Shown here piece after piece: positions 6,698 to 14,197 of a stretch of 14,197 bases of DNA. The stretch is taken from the NCBI GenBank assembly GCA_936924635.1, contig CAKZHP010000101.1:1-14197 (forward strand). The letters are read 5' to 3'. This DNA comes from an uncultured Propionibacteriaceae bacterium. Its GTDB lineage: Bacteria; Actinomycetota; Actinomycetes; Propionibacteriales; Propionibacteriaceae. A model generated the notes under the pieces. That model did not search any database. It saw nothing but the letters and a program-made list of their open reading frames with translations, and had not been told where the DNA came from. Position 1 is the stretch's first letter; the number at the start of each line of letters is the position of its first letter. The translations under genes were made by a program, and so were the position numbers.

Positions 6698-6752
6698 CGG
6701 TGAGTGCGCCGCGGCTCGGTGGATGCGCTCACCATGGCGGGCGCGTTCACCG
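6698..6752. promoter_or_regulatory. Operator-like cluster of GGTGA..GCGC half-sites
   Basis: CGGTGAGTGCGC lies on the plus strand at 6698-6709 and CGGTGAACGCGC on the minus strand at 6741-6752. They form an inverted pair with 10 of 12 positions alike and 31 bp between them. A third site, TGGTGAGCGC, is on the minus strand at 6725-6734, and its core GGTGAGCGC recurs at 6572-6580, close to the RBS of the downstream gene. This arrangement looks like multiple binding sites for one regulator of the 6544-4561 unit, but no regulator gene is present here. Confidence 0.35.
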
Positions 6753-6824
6753 GATCTGGGCGCGCTTGTCGGAGCTCGGCCAGGGGCCTGCGGGGGGGTC
6801 CGACTGGCGTCGTTCCTCACCCAG

Positions 6825-6945
6825 CCGGGGTTTCGACTCGGACGCCCGTCGGTCCTCGGGACCTCCTCGCTCAACCAGCGGCTCGTAGCCGGGCGCGGTC
6901 TTGACTCGTCCACCCTTCGTTCATCGGTCCTCCTCGCTCTGCGCG
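6825..6945 (-). repeat. REP-like interspersed repeat, two copies
   Basis: On the minus strand the copy at 6825-6881 reads CGCTGGTTGAGCGAGGAGG at its start and GAGTCGAAACCCC at its end. It has internal hairpins (GGTCC-TCG-GGACC at 6851-6863 and GACG-CC-CGTC at 6841-6850). A diverged copy at about 6897-6945 has GAGCGAGGAGGACC and ends GAGTCAAGACC. They share the frame of the copies at 1040-1150. The diverged copy begins less than 25 bp after the MFS stop codon, in the usual REP position downstream of a gene. Confidence 0.65.
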
Positions 6946-6963
6946 CGGCGGGGTGCGTACGGC

Positions 6964-8349
6964 TCATTGGCCGCCGCCCATCGGGACCGGCTCGCTCAGG
7001 CCCTCGACGTCGCGGACGATCGGAGGCTCCTTGATCCACAGCATCGCGGCAGCGGCGACGGCGAGGAGCACACCGGCGAACCGGATCGCATTGGTGGGGT
7101 TCTCGCCGAGCAGGTTCTTGTACACGGCACCGAACGTCAGCGTCTGGATCAGCATCGGCACCACGATCATCATGTTGATGATCCCCATGTAGACGCCATA
7201 ACGAGTCGACGGGATCATTCGCACGGCCATGATGTACGGCACTCCCATGATCGATGCCCACGCGATTCCGAGCCCGATGATCGGCACGAACAGCAACCAT
7301 TTGTCGGTGATCCCGGCGAACACGTACAGGCCCACCGCCGCCAGCAGCAGGCAGCTCACGTGCACCAGCTTCGACCCGTACCTGCGTGCCAACGACACCA
7401 GCCCGAAGGCGACCAGGAACGTCACCACGTTGTACGCACCGTTGATGAGGCCGGTGTGGGCGACGGCGTCCTGGTACGCGGCGCTGCTGGTGTCCTCGGT
7501 GCCGAAGGCCGACTTCGCGACCGACAGCGAGACGTACTGCCAGTAGCAGTTCATCGCGTACCACTGGAACAGGTAGACCAGCGCGAGCTTGCGCAGCTCG
7601 ACCGGCATCTCGACGATCGCCTCCCAGATCTCGCGCAGCGCGGCGCCGGCGCCGCCCTTGCTCGCCTTCATGGCGGCGAGCTCCTCGGGGGTGGGCGGGA
7701 TCTCGGGCGTGGTGAGCACCGACACCAGCACGGTGCCGATCGAGCAGACCGCTCCCAGCATGAACGCGGCGAACACCCAGGTCGGGATGGTCGAGGCGGA
7801 GTCGGGCCAGACCTGCTTGAACGCCCAGAGGCTGATGTTGGCCAGCGTGATGCCGAAGCCGGTGAAGAACGACTGGGCCAGGAACCCCTTGGCCAGCTGC
7901 GAGGGCGGCAGCTTGTCGGCGATGAAGGCGCGGTACGGCTCCATGGCGGTGTTGTTGCTGGCGTCGAGCAGCCACAGCAGCACCACGGCCATCCAGATCG
8001 CGGAGGCGAACGGGAACAGGAACAGGCAGATGCTGCAGCCGATGGCCCCGATCAGGAAGAACGGGCGGCGGCGGCCGCCGAGGCGCGGGCTCCAGGTGCG
8101 GTCGGACATCGCCCCGATGACCGGCTGCAGCAGCAGCCCCGTCACGGGCCCGGCGAGGTTCAGCAGCGGCAGCGAGTCGTGCGAGGCGCCCAGGAAGGTG
8201 TAGATCGGGTTGATCGCGGTCTGCTGCATGCCGAACGAGTACTGGATGCCGAAGAACCCCAGGTTCATCAGCAGGATCTGCCGCATCGACATCAGCGGCT
8301 TCTGGCGTACGACGCTGACGTGACCGTCGTTCGGCTCCACGGCGGTCAC
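6964..8349 (-). CDS. MFS transporter, SLC45/GPH sugar-transporter type
   Basis: This is a protein of 461 residues with about 12 membrane helices. The loop between helices 2 and 3 carries SDRTWSPRLGGRRRPFF (82-98), the D-R-T...GRRRP signature of the SLC45/GPH sucrose-type transporters. The second half has GIAWASIMGVPYIMAVRMIP (361-380) and YGVYMGIINMMIVVPML (384-400), the matching motif for the C-terminal half. A long cytoplasmic loop (about 214-255) splits the two halves. It should move a sugar or similar solute across the inner membrane, probably with protons. The start chosen is GTG at 8349, which overlaps the stop of the SRPBCC gene as GTGA; a longer reading to 8436 would begin inside that gene. 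No sugar-catabolic enzyme lies nearby to name the substrate. Confidence 0.88.
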   Translation of the reverse strand: MTAVEPNDGHVSVVRQKPLMSMRQILLMNLGFFGIQYSFGMQQTAINPIYTFLGASHDSLPLLNLAGPVTGLLLQPVIGAMSDRTWSPRLGGRRRPFFLIGAIGCSICLFLFPFASAIWMAVVLLWLLDASNNTAMEPYRAFIADKLPPSQLAKGFLAQSFFTGFGITLANISLWAFKQVWPDSASTIPTWVFAAFMLGAVCSIGTVLVSVLTTPEIPPTPEELAAMKASKGGAGAALREIWEAIVEMPVELRKLALVYLFQWYAMNCYWQYVSLSVAKSAFGTEDTSSAAYQDAVAHTGLINGAYNVVTFLVAFGLVSLARRYGSKLVHVSCLLLAAVGLYVFAGITDKWLLFVPIIGLGIAWASIMGVPYIMAVRMIPSTRYGVYMGIINMMIVVPMLIQTLTFGAVYKNLLGENPTNAIRFAGVLLAVAAAAMLWIKEPPIVRDVEGLSEPVPMGGGQ

Positions 8350-8852
8350 CGGGTCACCTCTGTCGGGCCGGTGTGAACACCGGGGCCGCTCGGTCCGTCG
8401 AGCAGCGCGGCCAGGCGCCCGAGCTCCCGGCGCCACCCCTCGCCGTGCCAGTCGGCGACGTCCGGCTCGTACGGGCCCTGGATGATGCGCACCAGGGTGC
8501 CCCGCCCCTCGCGGCCGTACCGGGTGAGCTCGACGCGCAGCTCGAGGACCGCGTTCGGGTCGATGCCCTCGTCGCCGGTGATCTTCTCGGCGGAGACGAA
8601 GACGTCGGGGTCGAAGAACTCCGTGTACACGCCGGTCGTGGTCACCCGCACCGTGGGGTCGTCGTCGCGCACCTTGACGTGGGTGTGGTGGCCGCCGAGA
8701 CGCGGGTCACCGGTGCAGCTCTCGGCCTCCACGTGCCAGCCGGGCGACCCTCGCCAGCGGGCCAGGGTGGCCGGGTCGGTCCAGGCCCGGAACACGGCGT
8801 CACGGGGATGGTCGAGCCGTCGCTCGACCGTGACGATGACGTTGGCCACCAT
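8346..8852 (-). CDS. SRPBCC/AHSA1-type START-like domain protein
   Basis: This is a protein of 168 residues. It opens VTVERRLDHPRDAVFRAWTDPATLARW (8-33), the classic first strand and helix of the AHSA1/SRPBCC fold, including AWTDP and LARW. The later strands (VRVTTTGVYTEFFDPDVFVSAEK, about 68-90) and a C-terminal helix with GEGWRRELGRLAALL (137-151) complete the hydrophobic-pocket fold. Such proteins bind small hydrophobic ligands; the ligand is unknown. The start ATG at 8852 has an excellent RBS (AGAGGAGG, 5 bases away), better than the longer in-frame start at 8927. It overlaps the transporter gene by 4 bases and is probably co-translated with it. A direct functional link with transport is not evident. 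Confidence 0.85.
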   Translation of the reverse strand: MVANVIVTVERRLDHPRDAVFRAWTDPATLARWRGSPGWHVEAESCTGDPRLGGHHTHVKVRDDDPTVRVTTTGVYTEFFDPDVFVSAEKITGDEGIDPNAVLELRVELTRYGREGRGTLVRIIQGPYEPDVADWHGEGWRRELGRLAALLDGPSGPGVHTGPTEVTR

Positions 8853-9266
8853 GGTGTCCTCCTCTGTGGAGGGGCCGGCGGCGCAGGGTGCGTCTGCAGG
8901 CCCCCCAGCAGGAGCAACGCTAGGCACCAGGCGCCCCCGATGTGGCCGGTGGGTGAAAAGTTCCTCCGCTCAGGCGGCCTGGCGCGGGCGCAAAGAAATC
9001 GTCTTCTCCTCGGTAGGCGCCGCTGTGGCGCTGCCGGACAAGGGCAAGAACCGCTGCGCGACGCTCGTTGGTCACCGGTTGGCCACCTGTGATGAGCCAT
9101 GGGCCGGGCCATGCACAAGCGGAGGTCTGGGCACCGTTTCCAGGCGTTAGGCTGACCGCAGTCGCGATTCCGGGAAGGGTGGGCCTGGGGTCGGATCGAG
9201 CGCACGGAAACGTCTCGCGTGCGCACTGGCAATGAGGCCGGAGCTGACAAAGGGAGAAGTCAGAGC
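8853..9266. promoter_or_regulatory. Divergent intergenic region between the SRPBCC gene and pyruvate phosphate dikinase
   Basis: These 414 bp contain no credible gene and should hold promoters in both directions. On the plus side a TAGGCT at 9148-9153 could be a -10 box, but no clear -35 is seen. An inverted repeat GCGCAC (9200-9205) / GTGCGC (9219-9224) lies just before the RBS of the dikinase. A small hairpin is at 9017-9031 (GCGCC/GGCGC). On the minus side TAGCGT lies about 8918-8923, upstream of the SRPBCC RBS. All are weak single signals; no known riboswitch was recognised. Confidence 0.4.
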
Positions 9267-11915
9267 ATGACGGAGAAATGGGTCTACGACCTGTCTGAGG
9301 GAGATATGTCCATGAAGCCGCTGCTGGGCGGCAAGGGGGCGGGGATCGCCGACATGGCGAGGATCGGGGTCCCGGTCCCAGACGCCTTCACGGTCACCAC
9401 CGCGGCCTGCGTGGCGGCGATGAACGCCGACGGTCGCTGGCCCGCCGGGCTGGACGAGCAGGTGGCCGACGGCCTGGCACGGCTCGAGGAGCGTACGGGC
9501 CGCAAGCTGGGCTCGGCCGAGCGCCCGCTGCTGGTGTCGGTGCGCTCGGGCGCGGTGCAGTCGATGCCGGGAATGATGGACACCATCCTCAACCTCGGCA
9601 TCTCCGACGAGTCGCTGCCTGGGGTGGTCGCCGAGTCGGGCAACGAGCGCTTCGCCTACGACTGCTACCGACGGTTCGTGCAGATGTACGGAGAAGTGGT
9701 CGAGGGCATCGAGCCGCACGTGTTCGAGGACGCGCTGACCGCGATGAAGCGTGACCGTGGCGTCTCCCTGGACACCGAGCTGGATGCGGCCGACCTGAAG
9801 GAGCTCACCGAGACCTTCACGCGGCTCGCCGACGAGGCGCTCGGTGGCGGCTGGACGTCTGACCCGCGCGAGCAGCTGCGGCGCGCCATCGACGCCGTGT
9901 TCCGGTCGTGGCTGAACCCGCGTGCTTATGTGTACAGACGGGCCGAGGGCATCTCGCGCGACCTCGGGACCGCCGTCAACGTGCAGCAGATGGTGTTCGG
10001 CAACCGCGGCGAGACGTCGGCCACGGGCGTCTGCTTCACCCGCAACCCGTCGACGGGCGCGAAGGAGCTGTACGGCGAGTTCCTCACCAATGCCCAGGGG
10101 GAAGACGTGGTCGCCGGCATCCGGACGCCCCGCCCGCTGGCCGAGATGGCCGACGTGCTGCCGGAGGCGTACGCGGCGCTGCTCGACACCATGGCGAAGC
10201 TCGAGCAGCACCACAAGGACATGCAGGACATGGAGTTCACGATCGAGGACCGCGCGCTCTACATGCTGCAGACGCGCAACGGCAAGCGCACCGCGGCCGC
10301 CTCGGTGAAGACGGCCGTGGACATGGTCGCCGAGGGGCTCATCACCCGTGACGAGGCGCTGCTGCGCATCGAGCCCTCGCAGCTGGACGCGCTGCTGCAC
10401 CCGCGCCTGGACCCCGACCACACGGCGACGGCCATCGCACGCGGCCTGCCCGCGTCACCTGGCGCCGCGGTCGGCGCGCTCTCGTTCTCGGCCGACGACG
10501 CCGCGGAGCGGGGGGCGCGCGGGGAGAAGGTCGTGCTGGTCCGGTACGAGACCACCCCCGACGACATCCACGGCGTCATGGCGTGCGACGGGCTGCTCAC
10601 CGCGCACGGCGGCATGACCTCCCACGCGGCCGTCGTGGCCCGCGGCATGGGCATCACCTGCGTCGCGGGCGCCCACACCATCGACATCGACCCGGTGGGG
10701 CAGACCGTCCGGATCGGCGGGGAGGTGTACGGACCGGGGGACACCCTCACGCTCGACGGCAGCACCGGGGAGGTGTTCGCCGGCGCCCTGGAGCTGGTGC
10801 CCGCCTCCATCAACGAGGACTTCCAGCAGGTCGTCGCCTGGGCCGACGAGGTACGCACGCTCGGGGTCCGCGCGAACGCCGAGAACTTCGAGGACGCCTC
10901 GAAAGCCCGCGAGCTGGGCGCCGAGGGCGTCGGCCTGGCACGCACCGAGCACATGTTCATGGTGGCCGAGCGGCTGCCCGCGGTGCGGGAGATGATCCTG
11001 GCCGACTCGGAGGAGGCGCGGGCCGCGGCGCTGGAGAAGATCCTGCCGATGCAGCAGGCCGACTTCGAGGCGCTGTTCACGGCGATGAAGGGGCTGCCGG
11101 TGACCGTACGGCTGCTCGACCCGCCGCTGCACGAGTTCCTGCCCGACCTGCCCGAGCAGGTGATGCTCGTGCAGCGGCTGGAGATGACCGGGGCACCGGC
11201 CGAGCAGCTGACGACGGAGCGCACCCTGCTGGCGCAGGTGAAGGGCCTCCACGAGCGCAACCCGATGCTCGGCACCCGTGGCTGCCGGCTGGCGATGCTC
11301 TACCCGTCGATCCCCGAGATGCAGGTGCGAGCGATCGTCAGGGCCGCGCTGGCGGTGCTGGAGCGGGAGGGCGAGACGGTCGGCGTCGAGATCATGGTGC
11401 CTCTGGTCGCCTACGAGACCGAGCTGAAGACCCAGCGCGAGATCGTGGAGCGGGTGGTGGCCGAGGAGCTGCGCGACGCCGGCGCGACGCTGGAGGTCAC
11501 GGTCGGCACGATGATCGAGGTGCCACGGGCGGCGCTGACCGCCGACGAGATCGCGCGGCAGGCCGATTTCTTCAGCTTCGGCACCAACGACCTCACCCAG
11601 ACCGGCATCGGCATCAGTCGCGACGACGCCGAGCGCGGGTTCCTGGGGGCGTACGTGGAGAATGAGGTGATCCCGCGCAACCCGTTCCAGTCGTTCGACC
11701 AGGCAGGTGTCGGGCAGCTGGTGCGGATGGGCGTGGAGAAGGGCCGGCAGACGAAGCCAGAGCTCAAGACCGGGGTCTGCGGCGAGCACGGCGGTGACCC
11801 GGACTCGATCGACTTCTTCCACCGGGCCGGGCTCTCGTACGTCTCGTGCTCGCCGTTCCGCGTGCCGATCGCGCGCCTCGCCGCCGCTCGCGCCGCGCTG
11901 AAGAACCCGGCCTGA
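9267..11915 (+). CDS. ppdK: Pyruvate, phosphate dikinase
   Basis: This protein of 882 residues has the full PPDK plan and interconverts pyruvate + ATP + phosphate with PEP + AMP + pyrophosphate. The N-terminal ATP-grasp part has KPLLGGKGAGIADM (17-30), SVRSGAVQSMPGMMDT (91-106) and ATGVCFTRNPSTGAKELYGE (252-271). The central phosphohistidine domain has GGMTSHAAVVARGMG (448-462), with His453 as the phosphorylated residue and Thr451 two before it. The C-terminal PEP/pyruvate barrel has GVGLARTEHMF (554-564), NPMLGTRGCRL (665-675), FFSFGTNDLTQ (768-778) and TGVCGEHGGDP (835-845), with the catalytic Cys838. The start ATG at 9267 has AGGGAGA nine bases upstream; a longer in-frame GTG start at 9219 is less likely. 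It is cytoplasmic. No gene for the PPDK regulatory kinase/phosphatase is present. The next gene follows within 36 bp. Confidence 0.97.
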   Translation: MTEKWVYDLSEGDMSMKPLLGGKGAGIADMARIGVPVPDAFTVTTAACVAAMNADGRWPAGLDEQVADGLARLEERTGRKLGSAERPLLVSVRSGAVQSMPGMMDTILNLGISDESLPGVVAESGNERFAYDCYRRFVQMYGEVVEGIEPHVFEDALTAMKRDRGVSLDTELDAADLKELTETFTRLADEALGGGWTSDPREQLRRAIDAVFRSWLNPRAYVYRRAEGISRDLGTAVNVQQMVFGNRGETSATGVCFTRNPSTGAKELYGEFLTNAQGEDVVAGIRTPRPLAEMADVLPEAYAALLDTMAKLEQHHKDMQDMEFTIEDRALYMLQTRNGKRTAAASVKTAVDMVAEGLITRDEALLRIEPSQLDALLHPRLDPDHTATAIARGLPASPGAAVGALSFSADDAAERGARGEKVVLVRYETTPDDIHGVMACDGLLTAHGGMTSHAAVVARGMGITCVAGAHTIDIDPVGQTVRIGGEVYGPGDTLTLDGSTGEVFAGALELVPASINEDFQQVVAWADEVRTLGVRANAENFEDASKARELGAEGVGLARTEHMFMVAERLPAVREMILADSEEARAAALEKILPMQQADFEALFTAMKGLPVTVRLLDPPLHEFLPDLPEQVMLVQRLEMTGAPAEQLTTERTLLAQVKGLHERNPMLGTRGCRLAMLYPSIPEMQVRAIVRAALAVLEREGETVGVEIMVPLVAYETELKTQREIVERVVAEELRDAGATLEVTVGTMIEVPRAALTADEIARQADFFSFGTNDLTQTGIGISRDDAERGFLGAYVENEVIPRNPFQSFDQAGVGQLVRMGVEKGRQTKPELKTGVCGEHGGDPDSIDFFHRAGLSYVSCSPFRVPIARLAAARAALKNPA

Positions 11916-11950
11916 CCTGCGGCAGGAGGGGCGGCTGGTTCGATGTGCGC

Positions 11951-12418
11951 ATGCTCGGCCTGCCGCTCCACCCCGTCGTCGTCCACTTCGCCGTCGTCTT
12001 GCTGACGCTGGTGCCGCTGGCCGCTCTGGTCTCGCTGGTCTGGCCGGCGCTGCGCGTACGGCTCGGCTGGCTGCTGCCCGTGGGTGCCGTGGCGGCGGGC
12101 GTCGCGGGCCTGGTGGCGGGCTCGTCCGGTGAGGACCTGTTCGAGTCCGTGCAGGTCGCGCCGCAGGTGGTCAGGCATGCCGACCTCGGCCACCTCACCG
12201 AGAAGGTCGGGGTGATGCTCGCTCTGCTCGTGGTCTGGTGGTGGGTCGCCACCAGTCCAGAGGTGGCCGGGTGGGCCGACCGGCGTGCTGCGTGGTTGCG
12301 ATCGACAGGCATGAAGGTCGGGTCGACGGTGCTGATGGCCCTGGGAGCCATCGGAGCGCTGGTGCTGGTGACCCTCACCGGTCACGCGGGTGGCGTGGCC
12401 GTGTGGGGCGGCCGCTGA
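11951..12418 (+). CDS. DUF2231 family membrane protein
   Basis: This is a protein of 155 residues with four membrane helices (about 8-31, 38-58, 86-101 and 124-143). It begins LGLPLHPVVVHFAVVLLTLVP (2-22), the typical HPxxVHF opening of DUF2231, and ends LTGHAGGVAVWGG, the conserved GHxGG ending. The function of the family is unknown; conserved membrane histidines (7, 12, 76, 81 and 145) hint at metal or heme binding, which is inference. AGGAGG lies at 11924-11929; either GTG 11945 or ATG 11951 may be used, and the ATG fits the family start best. It lies 35 bp after the PPDK stop, so it is likely co-transcribed, though no link to PPDK is known. Confidence 0.8.
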   Translation: MLGLPLHPVVVHFAVVLLTLVPLAALVSLVWPALRVRLGWLLPVGAVAAGVAGLVAGSSGEDLFESVQVAPQVVRHADLGHLTEKVGVMLALLVVWWWVATSPEVAGWADRRAAWLRSTGMKVGSTVLMALGAIGALVLVTLTGHAGGVAVWGGR

Positions 12419-12443
12419 CACCTGCCTCGGCCGATCTGCTGGA

Positions 12444-12476
12444 GACGGCGCCGTCGAGCCCTGGGCACGCAAGAAT
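12444..12476 (+). promoter_or_regulatory. Palindrome and possible -10 box before the right-edge gene
   Basis: GACGGCGCCGTC at 12444-12455 is a perfect 12-base palindrome in the 90 bp gap after the DUF2231 gene, followed by AAGAAT at 12471-12476, which could be a -10 box. It may be an operator, or the palindrome may be a weak terminator of the DUF2231 transcript. Confidence 0.25.
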
Positions 12477-12508
12477 GACCGGACGCAGCGACGGAGGGGA
12501 CGCGAGGC

Positions 12509-14197
12509 ATGGAGAGCATCGGGATGTGGCGCGCGACGTACGCGCCGGGCCAGTGGGTGGTGCTCGCCGGACCCACGTCGTTGGTGATCATGCTGCCGGC
12601 GCCTCCGCACATGACCTCGCTGCTGACCGATCTGTGGCAGGACATCGTCACGTCGCGCTCGCCCGGGGAGTTCGCGGAGCGGCTGGCGGCCTTCCGGGTC
12701 GACCTGATGCCGAGCCTCGGGGCGTTCTTCTGGTCGGGCGACCAGATGCACTCCCTGCTCCGCGGGCGCCTGAGCGCCGTCGACGCGACCACGGGTGAGG
12801 TGATCGCCTCCGGTGAGGGTTTCCAGACCTGGCACGAGGTCGGCCTGGGCGCGGTCAGGCGGGTACGGGTCGAGATGGAGCCCGTCGCCCAGGGCTCGAC
12901 GCTGCAGCTGCCGCTCGTGGTCGGGGCGGTGCTGGCCTCGGCGGTCGTGATCGACGCGACCGACGAGGCTCGGGTCTCGCTGCCCGTCGCCGTCGAGGCC
13001 GACGGCACCATCGTGGCTGCGGGCGAGGCCGAGGGCGGCGAGGACACGGATCCCCAGGAAGACACGGCGCCCGAGGAGGACACGACAGCGGGGGAGGACG
13101 CGACAGCCGGGGACGTCCGCACCACGGCCGGCACGGAGCAGGACCGCGACGAGGCCGCCAGTGCTGCCGGTGCCGCGGAGGCGAACCCCGCGGGCGTCAC
13201 TGCCCTCGGCGCTGCCGTGCCCGGTTCTTCCGGGGGCACTGGGCTCGGGGGCGCGGTGGCCGCTGGCGCTGTGGGTGGTGCGACGGCTGGGGCAACGCTG
13301 GCAGGCGCGCTGCCCGCCGCATCTGCCGGGGAGTCATCCGCCTCCGGTCAGGGACCTGTCAGCGGCGATCGGGAGGGTGCCGCCGTCGGTTCCGGGGAAG
13401 AGCCCGCTCCCGCCGCGGACGGTCAGGCCGCTGACACCGACGCGGTCGCAGGGCGGGAGCTCGCCGTCGCCGAGGGCGACGGCCGGCCGGCTGAGGACAG
13501 CGACGCCGGTGCGGTCGCGGATCGGGAGTCTGGAGTCGCCGAGGACGACGGCTGGGCCAGTGATCCCACCGACGGCGACACAGAGACCGATCGCGAGCCC
13601 ACAACGGCCGACGACCAGGATGTCGCCGAGACCAGGGAGAGCCGCACCGGCGCGGCCGGGGATGAGCCCACGACTGAGGCCGCGCCCGTGACCTCTGCGC
13701 CGACGACGGACGCTGCCGCGTCAGCAGCGCCGGCGACCGCTACCTCCGGTCACCCGGCTCACGTCTGGGGGGTGCGTGACCGGGAGGAGGTGGCGCCGGT
13801 CGGCCTCGACATGGACGACGACGAGACCGAGCGCTCCGCGGCGGCTGAGCAGGGGGACGTCCTCGCTCTCGACGACGACGACGAGGCCCCGCTGACCCAG
13901 GACGCCATCGCTCTCGAGCTCGCTGGCCCGGCCGACGACGAGCGGCCCGCCCCCCAGCATGCCGAGCCGCAGCCGGGACCGCGGTCCGGTGTGCAGGGCG
14001 GACCGGCACCGGTCGGCTTCCCCGGCTTCGGCGTCGCTCCCACCGTGACCACGGGCGGATTCCTGCCCGGGCCGATGCCCGGGCCCGGGATGCCGCAGGC
14101 GCCCTTCGGTGGCCAGGCCGGGCCCGCCGCCCCGTACGTGCCCCAGTCGCCGGCCCCGATGAGCGCCCAGTCGCCGAGCCGGCCCCCGTTCCCCGTG
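12509..14197 (+). CDS. Partial acidic low-complexity protein with an FHA-protein-like N-terminus
   Basis: This frame has no stop over 563 codons and runs off the right edge. The start ATG has GGAGGGG nine bases upstream. Residues 6-150 form a compact domain: WRATYAPGQWVVLAGP (7-22), SPGEFAERLAAF (51-62), RGRLSAVDATTGEVIASGEG (85-104, a strand pair), and VRRVRVEMEP (116-125). This layout resembles the N-terminal domain of actinobacterial proteins that carry a C-terminal FHA phosphothreonine-binding domain; the FHA part would lie beyond the edge. Then come EDT-type repeats (178-202), a glycine-zipper-like stretch of Gly/Ala (about 229-274) that might insert in a membrane, and a long acidic segment (290-480) with a partly duplicated 23-residue block (309-331 and 332-354). 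A Pro/Gly/Met-rich tail (488-563) follows. The low-complexity part probably serves as a flexible linker. The coding call is firm; the family is inferred. Confidence 0.75.
   Translation, partial: MESIGMWRATYAPGQWVVLAGPTSLVIMLPAPPHMTSLLTDLWQDIVTSRSPGEFAERLAAFRVDLMPSLGAFFWSGDQMHSLLRGRLSAVDATTGEVIASGEGFQTWHEVGLGAVRRVRVEMEPVAQGSTLQLPLVVGAVLASAVVIDATDEARVSLPVAVEADGTIVAAGEAEGGEDTDPQEDTAPEEDTTAGEDATAGDVRTTAGTEQDRDEAASAAGAAEANPAGVTALGAAVPGSSGGTGLGGAVAAGAVGGATAGATLAGALPAASAGESSASGQGPVSGDREGAAVGSGEEPAPAADGQAADTDAVAGRELAVAEGDGRPAEDSDAGAVADRESGVAEDDGWASDPTDGDTETDREPTTADDQDVAETRESRTGAAGDEPTTEAAPVTSAPTTDAAASAAPATATSGHPAHVWGVRDREEVAPVGLDMDDDETERSAAAEQGDVLALDDDDEAPLTQDAIALELAGPADDERPAPQHAEPQPGPRSGVQGGPAPVGFPGFGVAPTVTTGGFLPGPMPGPGMPQAPFGGQAGPAAPYVPQSPAPMSAQSPSRPPFPV

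Larger units (their letters stand above)
6545..6963. other. Intergenic region with operator-like sites, palindrome and REP-like repeats
   Basis: These 419 bp lie between the MFS stop and the start of the glycosyltransferase-like gene, both on the minus strand. No credible gene is present. From high to low coordinates it holds two REP-like copies next to the MFS stop, a cluster of GGTGA..GCGC half-sites, and a strong palindrome. The region probably contains the MFS 3' end and the promoter of the 6544-4561 gene pair. Confidence 0.6.

Noticed and set aside
6545..7975. Upstream extension of the glycosyltransferase-like frame to 7975
   Set aside because: The extended part overlaps the MFS gene in another frame and lacks an RBS, while ATG 6544 has a clear one.
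8350..8436. Longer MFS start at 8436
   Set aside because: It would lie inside the SRPBCC gene; the GTG at 8349 overlapping that gene's stop is the natural coupled start.
9147..12835. Long minus-strand frames opposite PPDK and its neighbours
   Set aside because: They are shadow frames of high-GC coding DNA; their residue mix is rich in Arg, His and Gly and matches no family.
12382..13239. Minus-strand Ser/Ala-rich frame opposite the right-edge gene
   Set aside because: It mirrors the low-complexity plus-strand gene, which has the better start and an uninterrupted frame to the edge.

Overview
The window is about 70% GC DNA with GTG starts, Shine-Dalgarno sites of the AGGAG type and many 1-4 base gene overlaps, which indicates a high-GC actinobacterium. 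The CGTACG-rich coding style, the actinobacterial type of short interspersed repeat and the gene families would fit Propionibacteriales (Nocardioides-like) or a micrococcalean relative. This placement is inference; no rRNA or other marker gene is present.

Layout. (1) Positions 1-218 hold the 5' end of a minus-strand gene that runs off the left edge (Pro/Ala-rich N-terminus, unrecognised). (2) Positions 219-1201 are a repeat-filled intergenic region. It holds five degenerate ~78 bp elements with TGCGCA ends, spaced 149-169 bp apart, followed by two copies of a REP-like sequence. (3) Positions 1202-4495, minus strand, are a tight four-gene operon read from high to low coordinates: alpha/beta hydrolase, Gfo/Idh/MocA oxidoreductase, RlmG/RsmC-type methyltransferase, and a YdeI-family protein whose 3' end appears frameshifted. 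(4) Positions 4561-6544, minus strand, hold a possible glycosyltransferase-like protein and an unrecognised multi-pass membrane protein, 19 bp apart. (5) Positions 6545-6963 are intergenic, with REP-like copies, a cluster of inverted and direct GGTGA..GCGC sites and a strong palindrome. (6) Positions 6964-8852, minus strand, hold an SRPBCC/AHSA1-type protein overlapping an MFS sugar-type transporter. (7) Positions 8853-9266 are a divergent promoter region. (8) Positions 9267-14197, plus strand, hold pyruvate phosphate dikinase, a DUF2231 membrane protein, and a long acidic, low-complexity protein that stays open to the right edge. Its N-terminus resembles the N-termini of actinobacterial FHA-domain proteins.

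How the genes work together. Pyruvate phosphate dikinase links pyruvate and phosphoenolpyruvate in central carbon metabolism. The transporter of the SLC45/GPH type suggests uptake of a sugar or other small solute. The four-gene minus operon looks like a housekeeping or maintenance set without one obvious pathway. No phage, transposase, CRISPR or toxin-antitoxin genes were seen. The most unusual parts are the non-coding repeat array at the left, the repeated operator-like sites at 6572-6752, the frameshifted YdeI gene and the low-complexity right-edge protein.
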